The position numbers and the translations under genes were made by a program. A stretch of 61,655 bases of DNA. Origin: JAPLMI01 sp043798375. GTDB lineage: Bacteria; Omnitrophota; Gorgyraeia; 2-01-FULL-45-10. Where the stretch lies: assembly GCA_043798375.1 (NCBI GenBank), contig JAZDOS010000005.1:1-61655 (forward strand). Reading direction: 5' to 3'. Under the pieces are notes generated by a model that worked only from the letters and a program-made list of their open reading frames with translations, had not been told where the DNA came from and did no database searches. Shown piece by piece: positions 42,356 through 50,784 of this stretch (positions are counted from its first letter, which is position 1; each line of letters starts with the position of its first letter).

Positions 42356-44257
42356 TTACTTCTTCTTATAACTATCGATCGCGGATTTGAGAAGGCGGCA
42401 GTAGAGGTCGAAGCCGACGGAGTTGATGTACCCGTGCTGTTCGACGCCAAGAAGGTTGCCTGCGCCCCTTATCTGGAGGTCCTCCATGGCAAGCTTGAAT
42501 CCGCTGCCGAGCTCCTGGAACTTCTTTATTGCCGTCAATCTCTTCTGGGATTCGGAGCTCAGGACAAAATTCTTCGGGATCAAGAGAAACGCATGCGCGG
42601 CCCTCGTGAACCGCCCTACCCTGCCGCGCAGCTGGTAGAGCTCTGAAAGACCGAACGTATCGGCCCGGTTTATAACGATTGTGTTCGCGTTAGGGATGTC
42701 TATGCCGCTCTCGATGATCGTCGTCGAAACAAGGCAGTCGATCTTACCGTCAATAAAATCGAGCATAGTCTTTTCAAGCTGCCTTTCGTTCATCCTGCCG
42801 TGCCCCACCGCAAAGCTTGCTTCCGGCACGAGCGCCGATAAAGACTTTGCCAGATTCCCGATCCCCTTAATCCTGTTATGGACGAAGAATGTCTGGCCGC
42901 CCCTTCGCTTCTCCCTCAATATAGCGCCGCGTATAAGAGCGTCGTCGTAATGCGCCACCTTCGTCTCAACAGAAAGCCGCTCTGACGGCGGCGTGTTGAT
43001 CGTCGATATGTCCCTGCCGCCCATCAGCGCAAGGTAAAGCGTCCTCGGTATCGGCGTCGCGGTAAGCGTCAATACATCGACGGAGAGGCGCATCTTCTTC
43101 AGGTACTCTTTATGCTTCACCCCGAACCTTTGCTCCTCATCGATGATGACGAGCCCCAGATCTTTAAATTTTATATCACCGGATAATAAACGGTGTGTCC
43201 CGATGATTATGTCGACCGTTCCGTCCCGAATGCCTTTTATTATCGCGTCCTGCTCTTCCTCTCGCCTGAACCTCGAAAGCATCTCGACATGCACGGGAAA
43301 ACGCTTCATCCTGCCCGAGAATGTATTGAAATGCTGTTCGGCCAGTATTGTCGTCGGGACGAGTATCGCGGCCTGTTTATTGTCCATCACCGCCTTGAAC
43401 GCCGCCCTTATGGCGACTTCCGTCTTACCGTAACCGACGTCGCCGCACAGGAGCCTGTCCATCGGCGCATGTCCCTCCATGTCCTTCTTCACCTCGACGG
43501 TCGAGCGCGCCTGGTCGGGCGTCTCTTTGTAAGGAAACTCTTTCTCGAGTTTCGCCTGCCACTCGGTATCGGCCGAAAATTTAAATCCGGGGTTCGCGGA
43601 CCGCTTCGCCTGTAATTCAAGAAGATCGACAGCGATCTTATTTACGCCTTGTTTTGCCCTCTCCTTCGCGGCCTTCCAGAGCTTCGAGCCCAGTTTGTGA
43701 AGCTTCGGAAGCCTCTTTTCGAAACCGAAATATTTGTGAATTTTGTCAAGGTCGGCGAACGGCACATAAAGTTTGTCTCCCGCGGAATATTCGATCGCAA
43801 GATGCTCGATATAAATCTTGCCGGCCTTTATCTTCTCTACGCCAAGGTACTTGCCTATGCCGTGTTCTATATGAACAACGTAGTCACCCGCCTCTATATC
43901 GACAAAATTATCGATCGGAGACTCTTCGGAGGCGCTAAGCGCCTTTCGGCGGATTCTCGTCTTGGCGATCCCCCTTATGGGAAGTATTATCGCGGCGGCA
44001 TGGTCTTCGACGGGTTCGTAGCTGACAGGGTCGAGGCTCGTAATGCGCTCGACCTTATTGTGAAGGAATCCTATACGCAGGGGATATTCGAACGTGACGG
44101 GATATACGGTAACGGTGTCCCCGAGGCGCGCGAAATCGCCCTCCTCGGAAATTCTCTTACAGGCGCGGTAGCCGTATTCGGACAATGCGAAAGAGAGCTT
44201 CTCGATGTCCAGCTCTTCATTCTTGCAGACTTTTATCGATTCGAACTCAAAACTCAT
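42356..44257 (-). CDS. mfd: Short transcription-repair coupling factor (Mfd) lacking both ends
   Basis: Mfd releases stalled RNA polymerase and recruits UvrA. Here only 633 residues are present; the usual length is about 1100-1150. Residues 1-95 match the last part of the UvrB-like module (YGYRACKRISEEGDF...YPLRIGFLHNKVERI). About 118-190 is the polymerase-interacting domain (AGDYVVHIEHGIGKYLGVE). The RecG-like translocase follows (CGDVGYGKTEVAIRAAF, IDEEQRFGVKHKE, LYQLRGRVGRF), ending at GFDLYCRLLKSAIDSYKKK. The UvrA-binding region and the C-terminal TRCF domain are absent. Only 36 bases separate it from argS, and a hairpin follows the stop, so the ends are not hidden by frameshifts nearby. 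Confidence 0.9.
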   Translation of the reverse strand: MSFEFESIKVCKNEELDIEKLSFALSEYGYRACKRISEEGDFARLGDTVTVYPVTFEYPLRIGFLHNKVERITSLDPVSYEPVEDHAAAIILPIRGIAKTRIRRKALSASEESPIDNFVDIEAGDYVVHIEHGIGKYLGVEKIKAGKIYIEHLAIEYSAGDKLYVPFADLDKIHKYFGFEKRLPKLHKLGSKLWKAAKERAKQGVNKIAVDLLELQAKRSANPGFKFSADTEWQAKLEKEFPYKETPDQARSTVEVKKDMEGHAPMDRLLCGDVGYGKTEVAIRAAFKAVMDNKQAAILVPTTILAEQHFNTFSGRMKRFPVHVEMLSRFRREEEQDAIIKGIRDGTVDIIIGTHRLLSGDIKFKDLGLVIIDEEQRFGVKHKEYLKKMRLSVDVLTLTATPIPRTLYLALMGGRDISTINTPPSERLSVETKVAHYDDALIRGAILREKRRGGQTFFVHNRIKGIGNLAKSLSALVPEASFAVGHGRMNERQLEKTMLDFIDGKIDCLVSTTIIESGIDIPNANTIVINRADTFGLSELYQLRGRVGRFTRAAHAFLLIPKNFVLSSESQKRLTAIKKFQELGSGFKLAMEDLQIRGAGNLLGVEQHGYINSVGFDLYCRLLKSAIDSYKKK

Positions 44258-44260
44258 TTA

Positions 44261-44292
44261 CCCCGTTAGAAAGCCCCGCCTTTCTAACGGGG
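44261..44292. repeat. CCCCGTTAGAAA hairpin between argS and mfd
   Basis: Perfect 12-base arms CCCCGTTAGAAA (44261-44272) and TTTCTAACGGGG (44281-44292) enclose an eight-base loop. The word is the same as in the cluster at 7313-7462. It fills nearly the whole spacer between the two genes. Confidence 0.85.
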
Positions 44293-44293
44293 T

Positions 44294-45979
44294 TTACATC
44301 TTCTCGGGAAGAGAGACGCCCAACAAGCGAAGGCCGTTGGCAAGGGCTGTCCGGACGCATTCGACAAGGACAAGCCTTGATTTCGTGAGGCTCAAGTTCT
44401 CGCCCACAACCCTGTGTTTATTGTAGAAGGAATGGAATGCCGTTGCAAGGTCCTGCAGATACTGTAATATTATGTAGGGTTCCCGGGACCTGCCGCTTAA
44501 AATAACTATCATGGGGAAATGGCGAAGCATCCTCAGCAGGTCGAGCTCCTCCTCTGTTTTCAAAAGCCTGGAGTCGAACTTCGCTGTGTGGATATGGGCC
44601 TTTTTACCGTATGCGAGTATAGAACAGATCCTCGCGTGCGCGTACTGGATGTAGTAAACGGGGTTCTCCATCGATTCCTTCTTGACGGCGTCAAGATCGA
44701 AGTCGAGGTGGCTGGAGATCCTGCGCATTATGAACGAGAACCGCGACACGTCCTTACCGACCTCGTCCATCACCTCGCGCAGCGTCACGAACTCCCCCGC
44801 GCGCGTTGACATCGAGACTACCTGGCCGCCGCGGTAAAGGGTGGCAAGCTGCACTATGAGGATCGAGATGGAGTCCTCGCTAAACCCCAGCGCTTTTATC
44901 GCCGCCTTCATACGCGGGATGTAGCCGTGGTGGTCGGGCCCCCATATGTCGATTATCTTCTTGAATCCCCTCCTGTACTTCTCAAGGTGATACGCTATGT
45001 CCGGCGCAAGGTACGTCGCGCTGCCGTCAGATTTGAATACGACCCTGTCCTTGTCGTCGCCGAACTCCGTCGATTTGAACCAGACCGCGCCCTCGCTCTC
45101 ATATATGTAGCCTTTTTCTTTCAGGGCGGCTATTGCCCTCTTCACATTTCCCGATTTCCTTAAGGCCCTCTGGCTGTACCACACGTCGAATTTGACGCCG
45201 AAATTCTTCAGGTCATGTTTGATATCATTCAGCATCCAGCGCAGGCCGAACTCTTTGAATACTTTTATGTCTTTAGTGTCGATGCGGGATTTGCCGAACT
45301 TTTTCTTGAACTCTTTCGCTATGTCTATTACATAAGAACCCTTATACCCGTCCCGGGGAAAGCCTTCGGGCTTACCGATCAGCTCGAGATATCTCGCCCT
45401 GATGGAATAACCCAATATATCCATCTGCGTGCCTTCGTCATTGAGATAGTATTCTCTGGTGACTTTATATCCGAGATACTCGAAGATATTGGCAATGCTA
45501 TCGCCTATCGCGGCCTGTCTTCCATGGGCTATCGTAAGCGGCCCCGTGGGATTTGCGCTTACAAATTCGACCTGGAGCTTCAAACCCCTGCCCAGGTTAG
45601 CGCGGCCGTAATCATGCCTTCTTCTTTTAATTTCCAGTAAAAGTTTCCAGAGGTAATCCTTGCTGAAGAAAAAATTGATGAAACCGGGGGGCCTTACCTC
45701 AACGCTTCCTACGGCGTATTTTAAATGGTGGGCCTTGAGTTCTTCTTCTATCCCGGATTTTATTAGTCCTGCCAGTTCGAGCGGCGCGAGACCTGCCAGC
45801 TTACAGGCCTTCATCGCGATATTCGTAGACAGATCGCCGTGGGTTTTTTCTTTGGGTATCTCCAGTTCCGCTTTAAGTTCCGGGGGACTATCGGGGGATA
45901 TATTGCGTTCTCGGAATACTGCGGCTGCAGCACGCTCTACTATCAGGGAAAGACTCTTTTCGATTCCGCCATGTTGCAT
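44294..45979 (-). CDS. argS: Arginine--tRNA ligase
   Basis: This class I synthetase charges tRNA-Arg. It has the N-terminal additional domain (about 1-110), the HIGH-like motif VSANPTGPLTIAHGRQA near 130, GVKFDVWYSQ, a KMSKS-like site (VVSMSTRAGEFVTL) and a C-terminal DALR anticodon domain ending LLGVSLPEKM. The length is 561 residues. It starts five bases after rsfS ends. Confidence 0.96.
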   Translation of the reverse strand: MQHGGIEKSLSLIVERAAAAVFRERNISPDSPPELKAELEIPKEKTHGDLSTNIAMKACKLAGLAPLELAGLIKSGIEEELKAHHLKYAVGSVEVRPPGFINFFFSKDYLWKLLLEIKRRRHDYGRANLGRGLKLQVEFVSANPTGPLTIAHGRQAAIGDSIANIFEYLGYKVTREYYLNDEGTQMDILGYSIRARYLELIGKPEGFPRDGYKGSYVIDIAKEFKKKFGKSRIDTKDIKVFKEFGLRWMLNDIKHDLKNFGVKFDVWYSQRALRKSGNVKRAIAALKEKGYIYESEGAVWFKSTEFGDDKDRVVFKSDGSATYLAPDIAYHLEKYRRGFKKIIDIWGPDHHGYIPRMKAAIKALGFSEDSISILIVQLATLYRGGQVVSMSTRAGEFVTLREVMDEVGKDVSRFSFIMRRISSHLDFDLDAVKKESMENPVYYIQYAHARICSILAYGKKAHIHTAKFDSRLLKTEEELDLLRMLRHFPMIVILSGRSREPYIILQYLQDLATAFHSFYNKHRVVGENLSLTKSRLVLVECVRTALANGLRLLGVSLPEKM

Positions 45980-45984
45980 CGCTT

Positions 45985-46341
45985 TTACTTCTTGGGCTTT
46001 TTAACACGCGATTTGCGTGTAATCTTCTTCTTTGGCTTACGTTCTTTAAAGCGTTCCTGCGGCGCGCCGCCCCACAGCCTCTCCAGATCGTAAAATGCCC
46101 TGGTCTCCTTCAGGAATATATGCGCGACCACGTCGCCGTAATCAAGCAATATCCACGACGCCTCGCGCTCACCCTCCTTATGCCATAGTTTCTCGCGCTT
46201 TTCCTTCAGCAACTTTACGATATTATCCGCTATGGCTCTCGTATGGGTCGTGGAGGTGCCGCTTGCTATCACAAACCAGTCACAGACGCTCGACATCTTC
46301 TTCATCTTGACGAGAACTATGTCGAGCGCCTTCTTATCCAT
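45985..46341 (-). CDS. rsfS: Ribosomal silencing factor RsfS
   Basis: RsfS binds L14 and blocks subunit joining when nutrients are short. CDWFVIASGTSTTHTRAIADNIV, WILLDYGDVVAHIFLKETRAFYDLERLW are the family core, and a Lys/Arg tail follows. ATG at 46341 leaves out residues that look homologous (VLAIAGAAMDKKALDIVLVKM), because family members begin about 10-15 residues earlier. In that upstream frame there is no ATG, GTG or TTG before the stop at 46405-46407. ATA at 46383 stands three bases after GAGGAG, and CTG at 46362 is another option. The true start is therefore probably non-standard. Confidence 0.92.
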   Translation of the reverse strand: MDKKALDIVLVKMKKMSSVCDWFVIASGTSTTHTRAIADNIVKLLKEKREKLWHKEGEREASWILLDYGDVVAHIFLKETRAFYDLERLWGGAPQERFKERKPKKKITRKSRVKKPKK

Positions 46342-46404
46342 CGCAGCCCCGGCGATCGCCAGGACGTTATTCTTGGGCTTTATAAACTCCTCACTCCGAT
46401 CCTG

Positions 46405-46548
46405 TTATGACATTATCTTATACATGCCGGTTCCGCATGCGGTGCATTTACCCTTCATCGCCTGGCGCTTATTCTTCATCGTGACTTTCTGGGTATCCTT
46501 CATCTCTTTCTTAGCTTTGCACTTTACGCAATATCCTGTTTCTGCCAT
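46405..46548 (-). CDS. Small zinc-ribbon protein (DUF5679-like), 47 residues
   Basis: The product begins MAETGYCVKCKAKKEM and ends CTACGTGMYKIMS, giving two CxxC pairs (CVKC and CTAC) about 28 residues apart, a likely zinc site. The many Lys residues (KDTQKVTMKNKRQAMKGK) suggest nucleic-acid binding. It matches the DUF5679 pattern as I know it. A perfect AAAGGAGGTGA ribosome site is seven bases from the ATG and a strong promoter lies 100 bases upstream. It is followed in the same reading frame by rsfS. Confidence 0.85.
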   Translation of the reverse strand: MAETGYCVKCKAKKEMKDTQKVTMKNKRQAMKGKCTACGTGMYKIMS

Positions 46549-46555
46549 CTAGCTC

Positions 46556-46640
46556 ACCTCCTTTGAAATTTTTAAAAAATTTCATCCCGAGAATGCGACG
46601 AACAGGAGCATTCGAGGGAAAACGTTATTATTATAATATT
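46556..46640 (-). promoter_or_regulatory. Structured 5' leader of the DUF5679-rsfS-argS transcript
   Basis: The leader of about 90 bases contains a stem GAATGC...GCATTC and an AT palindrome (GAAATTTTT with AAAAATTTC) directly before the ribosome site. A CTCCT in the first loop could pair with the AGGAGG of the ribosome site. Control of translation by this pairing is possible but only inferred. Confidence 0.35.
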
Positions 46641-46647
46641 GTTTAAA

Positions 46648-46676
46648 ATTATACACTATAAAACGCTCAAGGTCAA
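46648..46676 (-). promoter_or_regulatory. Strong promoter for DUF5679-rsfS-argS-mfd
   Basis: On the minus strand TTGACC (46671-46676) and a perfect TATAAT (46648-46653) are spaced by exactly 17 bases. The -35 overlaps the nadD stop codon. Confidence 0.8.
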
Positions 46677-47242
46677 GCGTAGAGCTTGTTTTTGATTATA
46701 TACTCTCTCACCTTCTCCGGCACCAGGTACCGTATCGACCTTGCCTCTTTTACGCGTTTTCGTATATCTTCGGACGATACCTCGATTGGAGTTATAACAA
46801 CCGTCTCGGCCTCTTTCGGCACGCTTTCAACCGGGTAGCCGGGGCGGTTTGCGACTATGAATTTGGACATCTTGAATATTTCGTTAACGCTCTTCCATGA
46901 AAATAAGTCCTTCAGGAGATCCGAGCCGGTTATGAAAAAAAGTTCGGCATCGTCGCCGTAAATACGCCTGAATTCTTTTAAGGTATCGATAGAATAGCTC
47001 TTTTTTTTCGAATCAAGCTCGAAACGCGAGACCTCGAAGGCGGCGTTTCCGCAAACCGCGAGCTCCACCATCTTCATGCGGTCTTTGGGCGAGACAACCC
47101 CCTCCACGTTCTTGTGCGGCGGAATGAATGTGGGGACGAATATGACTTTATCAAGCTTAAGCTTCGACAGGGCTTCCTCGGCCAATATGAGGTGAGCTAT
47201 ATGGATCGGATTGAATGTTCCGCCTAATATTCCGATTCTCAT
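46673..47242 (-). CDS. nadD: Nicotinate-nucleotide adenylyltransferase
   Basis: NadD makes deamido-NAD from nicotinate mononucleotide. MRIGILGGTFNPIHIAHLILAEEA is the nucleotidyltransferase start with the HxGH-like site. PPHK, FITGSDLLKDLFSWK, and a final VEVSSEDIRKRVKEARSIRYLVPEKV-type signature (VSSEDIRKR) follow. ATG at 47242 behind AAAGGGG gives 189 residues; upstream frame to 47272 has no homology. It lies with proA, proB and obgE, a frequent arrangement near rsfS. Confidence 0.95.
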   Translation of the reverse strand: MRIGILGGTFNPIHIAHLILAEEALSKLKLDKVIFVPTFIPPHKNVEGVVSPKDRMKMVELAVCGNAAFEVSRFELDSKKKSYSIDTLKEFRRIYGDDAELFFITGSDLLKDLFSWKSVNEIFKMSKFIVANRPGYPVESVPKEAETVVITPIEVSSEDIRKRVKEARSIRYLVPEKVREYIIKNKLYA

Positions 47243-47255
47243 GAAAAACCCCTTT

Positions 47256-47373
47256 AAAATGTCAAATGTCAAAGCTCAAATGTCAAATGAATGTCAAATT
47301 TCAAATGACAAAATATTAAAACATCTGTTTTGAGATTTGAATTTGAATTTTGGATTTCATTTGTCATTTGACA
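47256..47373. repeat. TCAAATG-word palindrome between proA and nadD
   Basis: The spacer is made of TGTCAAATGTCAAAGCTCAAATG words on one side and TTTGAATTTTGGATTTCATTTGTCATTTGACATT on the other, an imperfect inverted repeat of low complexity. Its words resemble the CTCAAAG run inside nusA. Confidence 0.8.
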
Positions 47374-48630
47374 TTACTTTCTAACCTGGCCGTTACCGTA
47401 TATGACATACTTATACGACGTCAGCTCCTCGAGCCCCATCGGCCCTCGCGCGTGGATCTTGTCGGTGGATATGCCCATCTCCGCGCCCTTGCCGAATTGG
47501 CCGCCGTCCGTGAACCGCGTGGAGGCGTTTACATAGACACACGCGGAATCAACCGCCTTCAGGAACTTCGCGGCATTCGATCTATTCCGGGTGACTATCG
47601 CGTCCGAATGGCAGGAACCGTATTTCATTATATGCCTTATCGCCTCATCCGTATCTTTCACGACTTTTACGGAAAGTATAAGGTCCAGGTATTCCGCATA
47701 CCAGTCCGATTCCTTCGCGGGCTTTACGCCGCGGACGAGCCTCCGGGTCTCTTTACAGCCTCTTATTTCGACACCGGCATCTTTGAAGCGCCTTATCATG
47801 CCCGGCAGAAATTTACCCGCTATCCTTCTATTCACAAGCATCGTCTCCATGGCATTGCAGACGCCCGGCCTCTGGACTTTGGCATTAAAGCAGATACGTT
47901 CGGCCATTTTCAAATCGGCGCTTTCATCTACATAGGTGTGGCAGACACCCTTGTAGTGCTTGATTACCGGGATCCTCGATTTTTCGGTCACTTCCCTCGC
48001 GAGAGACTCTCCGCCTCTGGGTATTACCAGGTCTATCAGGCTGGCCTCTCTTAATAGAAAATCGACTATAGCCCTATCGGTATTTTTCATAATTGCGATA
48101 GAATTTTTGGGAAGGCCGGTTTTATCAGCTTCCTTATTAAGGATGTCAAATATGGCGGTATTCGAGTTTAGGCAATCGCTTGCGCCCCGCAATATGACGG
48201 CGTTGGATGATTTTACGCATAATCCTATGCAATCACTCGTGACGTTGGGCCTCGATTCATAGATTATCAGGATCACGCCTATCGGAACTCTCACCTTTTT
48301 TATCAGTAAACCGTTAGGCCGTTTTATAGTCTCTATAACTTCGCCAACCGGATCTTTAAGTTTCGCGATCGTAAAGAGCGATTCGGCCATGTCGGAAATC
48401 CGCGATCCGTTGAGCGTAAGCCTGTCGATAAGGGCCTGCGATAATCTTTTTCGCCTGGCGGATTCGACATCCTTCCTGTTTTCGGCAATGATACGGCCGG
48501 CATTTTTGATGATAGCCCTGCCCATCGCGGCAAGTGCCATGTCTTTCGTTTTGGAATCAATCAAGGCCAAAGACCTCGACGCCTCTTTTATTTTTTCGCA
48601 CATTTTTCTGATTTCAGCGAGTCCGGTCAT
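47374..48630 (-). CDS. proA: Gamma-glutamyl phosphate reductase
   Basis: ProA reduces glutamyl-5-phosphate to the semialdehyde in proline synthesis. It is an aldehyde dehydrogenase-fold enzyme. VPIGVILIIYESRPNVTSDCIGLCVKSSNAVILRGA, IDLVIPRGGESL, and VQRPGVCNAMETMLV with the catalytic Cys are diagnostic, as is TRFTDGGQFGKGAEMGISTDKIHARGPMGLEELTSYKYV. The length is 418 residues. It overlaps proB by four bases. Confidence 0.97.
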   Translation of the reverse strand: MTGLAEIRKMCEKIKEASRSLALIDSKTKDMALAAMGRAIIKNAGRIIAENRKDVESARRKRLSQALIDRLTLNGSRISDMAESLFTIAKLKDPVGEVIETIKRPNGLLIKKVRVPIGVILIIYESRPNVTSDCIGLCVKSSNAVILRGASDCLNSNTAIFDILNKEADKTGLPKNSIAIMKNTDRAIVDFLLREASLIDLVIPRGGESLAREVTEKSRIPVIKHYKGVCHTYVDESADLKMAERICFNAKVQRPGVCNAMETMLVNRRIAGKFLPGMIRRFKDAGVEIRGCKETRRLVRGVKPAKESDWYAEYLDLILSVKVVKDTDEAIRHIMKYGSCHSDAIVTRNRSNAAKFLKAVDSACVYVNASTRFTDGGQFGKGAEMGISTDKIHARGPMGLEELTSYKYVIYGNGQVRK

Positions 48631-49718
48631 AATAAAACCAGATTATCCTTATGCACAACCTCATCGCGGCCTTCGCGGCCGAGGACGGTCTTGAAGAAAC
48701 CTGTCTTCATCCCCTTTATCTTCGCCAGATCCTCCGATGAATAATTGGACAGGCCCTTTGCGAACTCAATTCCTTTTCTATCTGTTATCTTTACGGCGTC
48801 TCCGGATTTAAAATGGCCGAAGACAGCCGATATCCCGGAGGCAAGAAGGCTCTTATTCTTCTCTTTGAGCGCGCACATGGCGCCATCGTCAACAGAAATT
48901 TCGCCTTTCGTCGTCGAGGAAAACGCTATCCACCGCTTCTTCGCAAGATATTTACCCATGCCGCATTTAAAGGTAGTGCCTTCGGGCCTGCCATCAAGCG
49001 CTATCCTTGTCAGTGAGTCCTTTTTTTTGCCGTTGGCTATCACGCACTCGATCCCTGCGCGCGTTACGGCCCTGGCAGCTTCAAGCTTCGTGGCCATACC
49101 GCCAGTCCCAAGGTCGCAATGGCTCTTGCCGCCGAGGCTCATTATATCGTGCGTTATCTCGCTGACAAAATTTATTACCTTGCCGTCCGCGCCCAGCAAT
49201 CCGTCGACATCCGTCAATAAAATAAGCTTGTAAGCGCCGCACAGGTCCGCGACAAGGCTTGAGAGCCTGTCATTGTCGCCGCACTTTATCTCCTCGGTCG
49301 CCACGGTGTCGTTCTCATTTATTATCGGGACCGCGTTATGCGTTAATAGCGCATCGATCGTATGTTTTATGTTCAGATATCTTTTCCTGTCATTAAAATC
49401 ATCCTGGGTCAGGAGTATCTGCCCGACGTTCGTCTTGAAATTTTTGAAGAACTCGCTGTAAAGATGCATCAGATGGTTCTGGCCTATAGCCGCCGAGGCT
49501 TGAAGCATGGCAAGCTTCTCGGGCCTCTTTTTCATCCCCAGAAGCCATAATCCCGCGCCGATAGCACCGGACGTTATCAGGATGACATCTATACCTTTAT
49601 CCCTGATCAAGGCTATCTGCGAGACGAGGCCTTTTACCCTCTCGACATCGAGGGCCCTGTCTTTGGAGGTTATAACCTTCGTCCCTATTTTTATGACGAT
49701 CCTTTTATTGTGTTTCAT
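48627..49718 (-). CDS. proB: Glutamate 5-kinase
   Basis: ProB phosphorylates glutamate, the first step of proline synthesis. It has an amino-acid kinase domain (VIKIGTKVIT, ILITSGAIGAGLWLLG, QASAAIGQNHLMHLY, NENDTVATEEIKCGDNDRLSSLVA) and a C-terminal PUA domain from about residue 275. The length is 363 residues. It is directly downstream of obgE with one base between the genes. Confidence 0.97.
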   Translation of the reverse strand: MKHNKRIVIKIGTKVITSKDRALDVERVKGLVSQIALIRDKGIDVILITSGAIGAGLWLLGMKKRPEKLAMLQASAAIGQNHLMHLYSEFFKNFKTNVGQILLTQDDFNDRKRYLNIKHTIDALLTHNAVPIINENDTVATEEIKCGDNDRLSSLVADLCGAYKLILLTDVDGLLGADGKVINFVSEITHDIMSLGGKSHCDLGTGGMATKLEAARAVTRAGIECVIANGKKKDSLTRIALDGRPEGTTFKCGMGKYLAKKRWIAFSSTTKGEISVDDGAMCALKEKNKSLLASGISAVFGHFKSGDAVKITDRKGIEFAKGLSNYSSEDLAKIKGMKTGFFKTVLGREGRDEVVHKDNLVLL

Positions 49719-49719
49719 T

Positions 49720-50691
49720 TTAATCCGCGCTTTTCAATTTTTTCGACATGGCGGCCAGGAGCTCCTTCAATCCCTCTCCGGTCAGCGCCGAAATTTGCAG
49801 AAATTTTTTTCCGGGAATATATTTTTTAAATTCCTTCATATGAGCCTTCGCCTCCGGACAGTCGACCTTGTTTAACACGATTATCTGAGGCTTATTCGCA
49901 AGTTCTTTCGAATATAGCTTCAATTCCTCGTTTAATTTCAGGTAATCGGCATGCGGGGCCCTGCCGTCCGTGGCCGCAATATCGATAAGGTGCACCAGGA
50001 TCTTCGTTCTCTCTATATGCCGCAGGAATTTGTGGCCGAGGCCTCTTCCTTTGTGCGCGCCCTCTATTAATCCGGGAATATCGGCCGCGAGCAGGCTGAA
50101 GTCGCCGCCTATCCTTACCACGCCGAGCACGGGTTCTTTGGTCGTAAACGGGTAATTCGCTATCTTGGGCCTGGCGCCCGATATCCTGGATATAAGCGTT
50201 GATTTTCCGGCGTTGGGATAACCGATTATACCGACATCGGCTATAAGTTTCAGTTCCAGTAAAAGCGCCTTCTCTTCGCCGGTAAAGCCTTTCTGGGCGT
50301 TCCTGCCTCTGGAATTCGGCCTTCCGCCCGGCCCGCCCTTGGCTATTATTACGCTATCGCCCGGCTTCACCAGGTCTCTCAGGACAAGGCCCGTATCGGC
50401 GTCCCTGATAAGCGTCCCGGCGGGAACTTTGACGATGAGATCCGTTCCCCTGCGGCCTTTTTTGTGATTGGAACTTCCGTGGAGGCCGGAGTCCGCCTTG
50501 AAGTGCTTTCTGTACTGGAAATCGAGAAGGGTGTGGATATTCGGGTCCGCTTCGAATATTACGCCGCCGCCGTCGCCGCCCGGCCCGCCGTCAGGGGTGC
50601 CGATCTTGTTGATTAACGTCCTGTGACGGGAGTTACAGCCGTCCCCGCCGTCGCCGCCCTTTACAAATATCTTCGCCTCATCTACGAACAT
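49720..50691 (-). CDS. obgE: GTPase ObgE/CgtA
   Basis: Obg is a ribosome-associated GTPase. The glycine-rich Obg fold fills residues 1-156 (FVDEAKIFVKGGDGGDGCNS; GGPGGDGGGVIFEAD). The G domain follows, with G1 IGYPNAGKSTLIS, G3 ADIPGLIEGAHKGRGLGHKFLRHIERT and G4 NKVD. The C-terminal OCT extension is absent (323 residues). It follows rplU-rpmA as in many bacteria. Confidence 0.97.
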   Translation of the reverse strand: MFVDEAKIFVKGGDGGDGCNSRHRTLINKIGTPDGGPGGDGGGVIFEADPNIHTLLDFQYRKHFKADSGLHGSSNHKKGRRGTDLIVKVPAGTLIRDADTGLVLRDLVKPGDSVIIAKGGPGGRPNSRGRNAQKGFTGEEKALLLELKLIADVGIIGYPNAGKSTLISRISGARPKIANYPFTTKEPVLGVVRIGGDFSLLAADIPGLIEGAHKGRGLGHKFLRHIERTKILVHLIDIAATDGRAPHADYLKLNEELKLYSKELANKPQIIVLNKVDCPEAKAHMKEFKKYIPGKKFLQISALTGEGLKELLAAMSKKLKSAD

Positions 50692-50784
50692 TATCCTCCT
50701 TCGCTCAAGGCTTTTCAGCTTTGAGCTTCGGAGAGATTCCGCCGGAAGACGAATGGACGCATCGGGCCAAAGCGCCAGAGGGCT

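Noticed and set aside
10012..47373. CRISPR array as explanation for the intergenic repeats
   Set aside because: The repeats are single palindromes with variable words, lying one per spacer, with no regular repeat-spacer periodicity and no cas genes.
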